A stretch of DNA of 11,165 nt from UBA12078 sp964573565 (GTDB taxonomy: Bacteria > Patescibacteriota > Dojkabacteria > SC72): positions 1 through 11,165 of the forward strand of contig CAZNJV010000022.1 of the NCBI GenBank assembly GCA_964573565.1, written 5' to 3'. The first letter of the stretch is position 1. Each line of letters opens with the position of its first letter. The notes beneath the pieces were generated by a model, which saw only the letters and a list, made by a program, of their open reading frames with translations, had not been told where the DNA came from and did not search any database. Below, piece by piece: positions 6,144-11,165 of the stretch. The position numbers and the translations under genes are program-made.

Positions 6144-7964
6144 ATGGAAAGACCCAAATTAAACAGATTAAGTCCCGAAGTAGTAAATCAGATAGCGGCA
6201 GGAGAGGTTATTGAAAGGCCGGCTTCTGTACTGAAAGAGTTGATTGATAACAGCATCGATGCCCAATCAACAAGAATAGTGGTGAAAGTGAAAAATGGTG
6301 GAATAGATATGATTGAGGTTAGCGATAATGGGGTGGGTATCCCAAGTGAAAATTTGCCAGAGGTTTTCGATGCGCATACCACATCAAAAATTAAAAAGAT
6401 AGAAGATTTGAATACATTGATAAGTATGGGATTTAGAGGGGAGGCACTATCTTCCATAACCTCCGTATCCAAGGTAACAGTTCAGTCAAAATACAGGAAC
6501 GAAGATGTTGCGTATGAGGTATCTTATAACGAGGATGGAAAGTCAGAAGTAAAGAAATGTGCAAGAGAAGAGGGGACGTTGGTAAGGGTTGAAGACCTTT
6601 TTTACAATATACCTGCAAGAAAGAAGTATCTTAAATCCGCACAGACGGAGTACAGAAAGATATATGAGATGCTCTCGAAATACTTGTTAGCCTACCCAAA
6701 TATTCATTTTGTTGTAGAGAAGGATGGAAAGAAGGTTTTAGACATGGCAGTGGTTAAAGATGCGAAACCAGGGGATATAACAAAGGAGAGAGCCACAGAA
6801 ATCTTTACTGAAGCGGACAGTCTCGAAATCTTCTATGATGGTTCTGGGATTACGATTAAAGGATTATCTGCCCATCCGTCTTCTCACAAAGCAAAGACTG
6901 CTAAACAAGTAGTATTTGTTAACCATCGTGCTATAACAGATCGTGGAATTATCCGTGCCGTATATGAGGGTTACTCTAGGTTCTTACCATTTGGTGAAAA
7001 GATCTCTTTTGTATTGGGAATAGATATCAAACCAGAGTTAGTTGATGTTAATGTACATCCTAGGAAAGAAGAGGTCCGATTTGAAAATGCATTTAGAGTG
7101 TACACTGCCGTGGAAGAGGCGGTCAGACACACCCTAGAAAAAGCTTTATCTTTTAATAACACACACACAGAAGAGCCACAACATAATACGCCAATAAATT
7201 CATTTGATAGTATAAGACAGAGTTTTGCCAATTCGAAACCTGTATCTGCACCGAAGCAATATTCCGAGATTTCATTCAACAACAAGGCCTCCTCTGTCAG
7301 GGATAGCTTACTCTTCTCTCAAGAGGTACTTCAAAACACCTTCTCAGCTCAACCAGCCACGCCGTTATTAAAAGATGATGGGAAGGAAACCTCTGGTATT
7401 AGGAATATCTTCCAAATATTTAATAAATACATTGTTATTGAGTTTGAAGATGAGCATCTTTGGGTTATTGATCAGCATGCAGCTGCAGAAAGAATAAATT
7501 TCGAAAAACTGACCAACAGAGAAACGAAATCAAATATACAAACATTGCTCGTACCGCAGGAGGTTAAGCTATCGAAAGAACAGACCCTCTTTATTGAGGA
7601 GCAGAAGGAATTCTTTGAAGGAATGGGCTTCGCCTTTAATATCAAAGATTATGGTATTGATATCTTAACAACACCTGTCGAATTTATGTTTGATATCCAA
7701 GCGATGTTTAATGAAATTTTTGAACTTTCAGACGATCCCATGATTTTGAAACAGAATTTTGATAAGCTTAAGCAGGATATTCTTGCGACAATAGCTTGCC
7801 ATCTTAGTGTCCGCTCTGGGCAAAAATTAGAAAGAAATGAAATGTTAAGTATGTACAAAGAGTTGTCAGAGTGTAAGAACGAATATAGCTGCCCACATGG
7901 GCGACCCGCTATATGGAGGATGAGTTTGAGTGATATAGATAAAAATTTTGAAAGGACATACTAA
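6144..7964 (+). CDS. mutL: DNA mismatch repair protein MutL with endonuclease motifs
   Basis: MutL links mismatch recognition by MutS to strand removal. The N-terminal GHKL ATPase (about 1-330) has VLKELIDNSIDA (E32, N36), DNGVGI (61-66), GFRGEAL (96-102) and the family sequence NVHPRKEEVRF (303-313). A polar linker rich in Asn, Ser and Gln runs from about 335 to 415. The C-terminal dimerisation domain carries DQHAAAERINFE (443-454), which fits the DQHA-x2-E-x4-E metal-binding motif, plus ACHLSVRSG (551-559) and CPHGRP (583-588). These mark a MutL that nicks DNA itself, as in bacteria without MutH. The length of 606 residues is normal. It heads the plus-strand operon; its TAA overlaps the next ATG by one base. 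mutS is not in the window. Confidence 0.98.
   Translation: MERPKLNRLSPEVVNQIAAGEVIERPASVLKELIDNSIDAQSTRIVVKVKNGGIDMIEVSDNGVGIPSENLPEVFDAHTTSKIKKIEDLNTLISMGFRGEALSSITSVSKVTVQSKYRNEDVAYEVSYNEDGKSEVKKCAREEGTLVRVEDLFYNIPARKKYLKSAQTEYRKIYEMLSKYLLAYPNIHFVVEKDGKKVLDMAVVKDAKPGDITKERATEIFTEADSLEIFYDGSGITIKGLSAHPSSHKAKTAKQVVFVNHRAITDRGIIRAVYEGYSRFLPFGEKISFVLGIDIKPELVDVNVHPRKEEVRFENAFRVYTAVEEAVRHTLEKALSFNNTHTEEPQHNTPINSFDSIRQSFANSKPVSAPKQYSEISFNNKASSVRDSLLFSQEVLQNTFSAQPATPLLKDDGKETSGIRNIFQIFNKYIVIEFEDEHLWVIDQHAAAERINFEKLTNRETKSNIQTLLVPQEVKLSKEQTLFIEEQKEFFEGMGFAFNIKDYGIDILTTPVEFMFDIQAMFNEIFELSDDPMILKQNFDKLKQDILATIACHLSVRSGQKLERNEMLSMYKELSECKNEYSCPHGRPAIWRMSLSDIDKNFERTY
7951..7956 (+). promoter_or_regulatory. 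Shine-Dalgarno site inside the mutL end for the methyltransferase gene
   Basis: AAAGGA lies 7 nt before the ATG at 7964. It is the only well-placed Shine-Dalgarno-like sequence found for a start in this window, and it belongs to an internal operon gene, unlike the apparently leaderless first genes. Confidence 0.5.
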
Positions 7965-8674
7965 TGAAAACTGGAACACTATACCTAATACCTACTCCTA
8001 TCGATAATAATGAACTCAAGGACGTTCTTCTCCCTAAGGACATCTCTATAGTATCGGGGTTAAAACACTTCATAGTTGAAACTCCTAAGAATGCAAGGCG
8101 GAATTTAGGTACTCTTTCGATGGAAACTGTGATGCAAGAGATTGATATACAAGAACTAAGTGAACATACTAAGGATAACCAAATAAAGGCTCTACTTGAA
8201 CCAGCTATACAAGGCTTTGATATGGGGTTGATGTCAGATGCAGGATTACCAAGCATTGCAGATCCAGGCTATAGAGTTGTAATAGAGGCACAGAAATATG
8301 ATATTAAAGTTGTACCGCTTGTTGGTCCTTCTTCAATTGTATTAGCCCTAATGGGTTCAGGACTTAATGGGCAAAACTTTGCTTTCAATGGATACATCCC
8401 CGTAGATAGGGATGAATTGAAGACAAAAATTAGGCTATTAGAATCTCTATGTTACAAAATCGGGCAGACGCAGATATTTATGGATACACCATATAGGAAT
8501 CAGAAGCTCTATGAGTGTATTTTGGAAGTTTGCAACCCTAATACCTACTTATGCGTTGCTTTAAATGTTGGGAATGAGGATGGGTATATAAAGACAATGA
8601 AAATTTTTGACTGGAGAAAGAGTAGGGCTGTTTTACCCAAAGCTCCTTGTTTATTTTTAATCAACAAATTGTAA
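7964..8674 (+). CDS. RsmI-like SAM-dependent methyltransferase, short form (COG0313 family)
   Basis: The protein belongs to the tetrapyrrole-methylase fold family that includes RsmI, which 2'-O-methylates C1402 of 16S rRNA. Conserved segments are YLIPTPI (7-13), LMSDAGLPSIADPGYR (89-104), VPLVGPSSIV (117-126) with GSGLNGQNFAFNGYIP (131-146), and FMDTPYRNQKL (172-182), matching RsmI's SDAG-P-SDPG, PGPSA and SPHR regions. It differs from typical RsmI (about 270-290 residues): the usual GNL-D--T-RA segment and AEDTR are replaced by IDNNELKDVLLP and VETPKNARR, and no C-terminal extra domain is present. Similar short homologues are common in Bacteroidetes and annotated only as SAM-dependent methyltransferases. 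The fold is clear, but the rRNA target is uncertain. TAATG overlaps join it to mutL before and the aminotransferase after. Confidence 0.85.
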   Translation: MKTGTLYLIPTPIDNNELKDVLLPKDISIVSGLKHFIVETPKNARRNLGTLSMETVMQEIDIQELSEHTKDNQIKALLEPAIQGFDMGLMSDAGLPSIADPGYRVVIEAQKYDIKVVPLVGPSSIVLALMGSGLNGQNFAFNGYIPVDRDELKTKIRLLESLCYKIGQTQIFMDTPYRNQKLYECILEVCNPNTYLCVALNVGNEDGYIKTMKIFDWRKSRAVLPKAPCLFLINKL

Positions 8675-9876
8675 TGCCATCATTCATAGGTTCTATCCCT
8701 ACAATTGATGATTCAGATATGGATTTTGTTGATGAGATTGAGAACAAAAAGATTGAAATTAGTGGCAACAAAGAAATCGTTGAAAATAAGATAAAAGATA
8801 TTGTAGGCAGTGATAGTCTATTTTTCTTTAATCGCGGCAGAGAGGCCATATATGTTGCATTACAGGCATTAGGGATATCACAGGGGAATGAAGTTTTAGT
8901 ACAATCTATGACGTGTAGTGCTGTTGTAACTCCTGTGTTATGTCTCGGTGCTAAGCCAATCTACGTCGATATCTCAAAAGACACTTTCAATATTGATATT
9001 GAGGACCTAAAAAAGAAGATATCCCCTAAAACCAAGGCTTTGATAGTGCAACATACATTTGGGAAATTCGCAGAGATGGAGAAGATACAAAAAATTTGCA
9101 AAGCGAACGACATTAAAATCATAGAGGATTGTGCTCATTTATTTAGAGGAGATATTAAGGATACTGTCGTTGGTAAGTTTAGCGATCTCTCTATCTTTAG
9201 TTTTGCTCAGGATAAAGCGATCAGTAGCGTAACTGGAGGCTTACTCGTTGTAAATAACACCGAATATGCAGAAAAGGTAAAAGCTATATATGGTGCGTGT
9301 AGCAATCCAACCGAACGAGAGTCAAAATACCCACTTTCATATCTTAAACTTTGGAATTTTGCTAAAAAGTACTATTTCACACCCCTCCTCCCATTTCAAA
9401 AACGAATAACGATAGGGAAGGTGGCAATAATGATGAGTAGGTGGGCAGGTATAACGAAACAACAAGCATCAGAACAAATTGAGAATGATATTGTTCCAAC
9501 CAAAATGGGAGATATTCAGTATGCACTTCTTGAAATGCAGCTTAATAAATTGGATGAACTGAATAGACATAGGCAGGATATTTTGAGGGTATATGATGAG
9601 AAATCAAATGATCTATTACTTAGATATCCTATTTTGGTCGAAGATCCCGGATTAGTCTTAAGCTTACTGAGTCAAAATCGATATCTATGTGGTAGGTGGT
9701 ACAACAGTATTGTATTTCCAATTAAGAACCCTGAGCCCGTTAAGTACATCCAAGGAAGTTGTCCTACTGCGGAGTATGTTGTGAGACATATTATAAATCT
9801 GCCACTGGATATTGATATTACAAAATCAGATGCTATTAATATCAAGGGAATTGTTTCTAAATTTTTGATACACTAG
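8674..9876 (+). CDS. DegT/DnrJ/EryC1/StrS-family PLP-dependent aminotransferase
   Basis: These enzymes aminate keto-sugars (usually nucleotide-linked) for cell-surface glycans or secondary metabolites. I place the start at the ATG at 8674, which overlaps the preceding TAA as TAATG, giving 400 residues; an in-frame TTG at 8647 would overlap the previous gene by 28 bp and is less likely. Seen features: NRGREAIYVAL (53-63), the phosphate-binding region; QSMTCSAVVTPVLCLGAKPIYVD (77-99 region); IIEDCAHLF (149-157), whose D152 would pair with the PLP ring nitrogen; and FSFAQDKAISSVTGG (175-189), with K181 as the likely Schiff-base lysine in place of the usual PTKN setting. The RHRQDI-type helix and the LPLDIDIT C-terminal segment are typical. 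The insert at about 215-270 (aromatic, basic) is less conserved. The sugar substrate cannot be told. The next gene is a FemAB-type transferase, 4 bp away. Confidence 0.88.
   Translation: MPSFIGSIPTIDDSDMDFVDEIENKKIEISGNKEIVENKIKDIVGSDSLFFFNRGREAIYVALQALGISQGNEVLVQSMTCSAVVTPVLCLGAKPIYVDISKDTFNIDIEDLKKKISPKTKALIVQHTFGKFAEMEKIQKICKANDIKIIEDCAHLFRGDIKDTVVGKFSDLSIFSFAQDKAISSVTGGLLVVNNTEYAEKVKAIYGACSNPTERESKYPLSYLKLWNFAKKYYFTPLLPFQKRITIGKVAIMMSRWAGITKQQASEQIENDIVPTKMGDIQYALLEMQLNKLDELNRHRQDILRVYDEKSNDLLLRYPILVEDPGLVLSLLSQNRYLCGRWYNSIVFPIKNPEPVKYIQGSCPTAEYVVRHIINLPLDIDITKSDAINIKGIVSKFLIH
9866..9874 (+). promoter_or_regulatory. Possible internal extended -10 box before the FemAB-type gene
   Basis: TGA-TACACT (hexamer 9869-9874) ends 6 nt before the ATG at 9881, the same layout as at uvrB and mutL. 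The hexamer matches the consensus at only four of six positions and the gene lies in an operon, so this may be chance. Confidence 0.25.
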
Positions 9877-9880
9877 TTCT

Positions 9881-10942
9881 ATGTCAGCTATTGAATTCAG
9901 AGAGGTTACAAATGATCAGGAATGGGATGAGAAAGTTTTGTCTCTACCCAACTACTCATTTTTAAACTCAAGTGCTAGATATCGATATTTGAGTGATTCG
10001 GGTAGCAATACATTCAGGTATTATATTTATGCGGATGGTAATTTTGTTGGAATTGTTGCTGGTAATATTGGTCATTCAAAAATTTTCGGAAGATTTTTAG
10101 AGTGTAAACATTCACCATTGGTACAAAGTAGCTCAAAAGAGCTATGGGCCGAAATAATGAGCTTCTGTAAGGCTTTAGGACGCAAGAACAGATGCTTCAT
10201 GGTACGATTAGCCCCGTTAGTTAGAGAAGATTTGACTCTTCAGGAAACATACATGACGGAACAAGCGGTGGTTGCTCCTATACATAATGTTGATGCTCTC
10301 ATCTCTCAGTATTTTGATATGACAAAATCAGAAGAGGAGCTAAGGCATGATATGACGGATTCAACAAGAAACAACATAAACAAGCTTTCTAAAAATCCAG
10401 ACATATCAGTTAAGATATTTGATGATAATTCCCAGTTCGAAGTTTTTAAGAATTTTCATGAGCAGACAAAGAAGATAAAGGGCTATGTTGATAGGCCTGC
10501 AAAGTTGCTTTTGAATGAGCTTCAAACTCAAGTTGATAGTCATATGTGCTATATGATTGTTGGCTATTTTAAAGATCGTCCTATTAGTATCTGGCAATGT
10601 ACAGTTTTTGGTAAGTATATGCACATATATCAAGCAGGGAGTGATTCTGAATTTAGAGAAAAGAATATTCGTGTTACATACCTACTATTCTGGGAATCCG
10701 TTAAACTCGCGAAACAGTTAGGTTGCTCAGTTCTAGATCTTTTTGGTGGGATGACTCCACCGACGTATACAGGGAATAAACATCCATGGAGAGGTGTAAG
10801 TTCATTTAAAGAGAGTTTAGGTGGAGAAAAAATTGTATATATGCATAGCAGAGATTTACCTCTAAGCAGACCGGTATATTGGTTGTACTATATCTACTCC
10901 TACATCAGGACATCACTCAAGGGATATACAATTAAGTGGTAA
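9881..10942 (+). CDS. FemAB/FemX-like aminoacyltransferase (peptidoglycan bridge type)
   Basis: FemAB proteins use aminoacyl-tRNA to add amino acids to the peptide stem of lipid II; related GNAT-fold members act on other envelope substrates. The 353-residue product shows both GNAT halves. Recognisable segments are FDMTKSEEELRHDM followed by TRNNINKL (145-169), close to the family's DLT-SEEEL-M--TR-NI pattern; HIYQAGSDSEFREKN (248-262); and LDLFGG (285-290), then HPWRGVSSFKESLGG (301-315), the C-terminal signature. No coiled-coil arm as in seryl-tRNA-like FemA inserts is seen, and no membrane segment. It ends without a gap against the convergent Gly-rich gene. The aminotransferase immediately upstream suggests a joint role in making or decorating an envelope polymer; this is inferred from context. 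The acceptor and amino acid are unknown. Confidence 0.9.
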   Translation: MSAIEFREVTNDQEWDEKVLSLPNYSFLNSSARYRYLSDSGSNTFRYYIYADGNFVGIVAGNIGHSKIFGRFLECKHSPLVQSSSKELWAEIMSFCKALGRKNRCFMVRLAPLVREDLTLQETYMTEQAVVAPIHNVDALISQYFDMTKSEEELRHDMTDSTRNNINKLSKNPDISVKIFDDNSQFEVFKNFHEQTKKIKGYVDRPAKLLLNELQTQVDSHMCYMIVGYFKDRPISIWQCTVFGKYMHIYQAGSDSEFREKNIRVTYLLFWESVKLAKQLGCSVLDLFGGMTPPTYTGNKHPWRGVSSFKESLGGEKIVYMHSRDLPLSRPVYWLYYIYSYIRTSLKGYTIKW

Positions 10943-11165
10943 TTACCAGCTTCCACCTCCGCCACCTCCAAATCCTCCTCCGCTAGAACCGCCACTAAAT
11001 CCACTTCCTCCAAATCCGCCATGAGAAGACGAGAAACCTCTTGCGCTGTTTGTAGCTACTGCTCTTGTGGCAATCTGTTGGTTCATATTTGTTAAAGAGT
11101 TTGCCAGTATATATGAATTAAAGAAGTTGTTGCTTCCGTCGTACCATTCAGGTGGTGTTACATAC
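10943..11165 (-). CDS. C-terminal end of a DUF2207-like membrane protein, 5' part beyond the window
   Basis: The minus strand is open from the right edge to a TAA at 10945-10943, encoding about 73 residues. The segment begins VTPPEWYDGSNNFFN, continues with a polar stretch, then a Gly/Ser/Phe-rich tail ending GGGFGGGGGGSW. A P-x-WY segment followed by a Gly-rich tail ending in Ser-Trp is typical of DUF2207 predicted membrane proteins (a mostly extracellular domain, membrane helices, and a flexible Gly tail). The rest of the gene is not visible, so the family call rests on the tail alone. It is convergent with the FemAB-type gene, sharing no spacer. Confidence 0.6.
   Translation of the reverse strand, partial: YVTPPEWYDGSNNFFNSYILANSLTNMNQQIATRAVATNSARGFSSSHGGFGGSGFSGGSSGGGFGGGGGGSW

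Noticed and set aside
6188..7285. Minus-strand frames inside mutL
   Set aside because: Antisense shadows of an intact MutL; no start signals or domain features.
1..11165. Alternative genetic code with UGA recoded
   Set aside because: No complete gene here ends in TGA (TAA and TAG only), but no gene contains an in-frame TGA either. Absence of TGA stops in nine genes is unsurprising in AT-rich DNA, so nothing supports recoding.

Overview
The window looks like a metagenome-assembled bacterial contig. It is AT-rich, gene-dense, contains a 100-N scaffold gap, and has adjacent genes that touch or overlap by a few bases. The proteins are compact, several genes seem to lack leaders and Shine-Dalgarno sites, the tRNA has no encoded CCA, and UvrC is short. 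Together these suggest a member of the Candidate Phyla Radiation (Patescibacteria). That placement is an inference; the exact phylum cannot be read from the sequence. The standard genetic code fits every gene.

Layout, left to right. The window opens inside uvrC (+), which overlaps a convergent gene (-) for an unknown single-pass membrane protein by 14 bp. A 68-bp AT-only-like intergenic region then carries back-to-back promoters for that membrane gene and for tRNA-Gln(UUG) (+). Next come three minus-strand genes read right to left: uvrB, a patatin-like lipid hydrolase, and a CaCA-family Na+/Ca2+ exchanger. The exchanger's 5' end and the hydrolase's 3' end are lost in the N gap. The apparent single reading frame joining these two proteins is an assembly artefact.

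Head-to-head with uvrB, across 43 bp, starts a tight plus-strand operon: mutL, a short RsmI-like methyltransferase, a DegT/DnrJ/EryC1 aminotransferase, and a FemAB-type aminoacyltransferase. The first three are joined by TAATG stop/start overlaps and the fourth follows after 4 bp. The window ends in the 3' end of a minus-strand gene whose glycine-rich, Trp-terminated tail resembles DUF2207 membrane proteins.

Themes. DNA repair dominates: UvrB and UvrC for nucleotide excision repair, and MutL for mismatch repair, with uvrB and mutL sharing one divergent control region. The second half of the mutL operon points to envelope chemistry (a sugar aminotransferase plus a peptidoglycan cross-bridge-type transferase). 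No mobile element, CRISPR array, toxin system or clear new defence system was found. The most interesting signals are a recurring -10 box placed 6 to 9 nt before start codons (leaderless transcription), a UvrC that lacks two of the four Fe-S cysteines, a perfect hairpin abutting the tRNA, and an uncharacterised membrane protein. No stretch over 300 bases lacks a gene.
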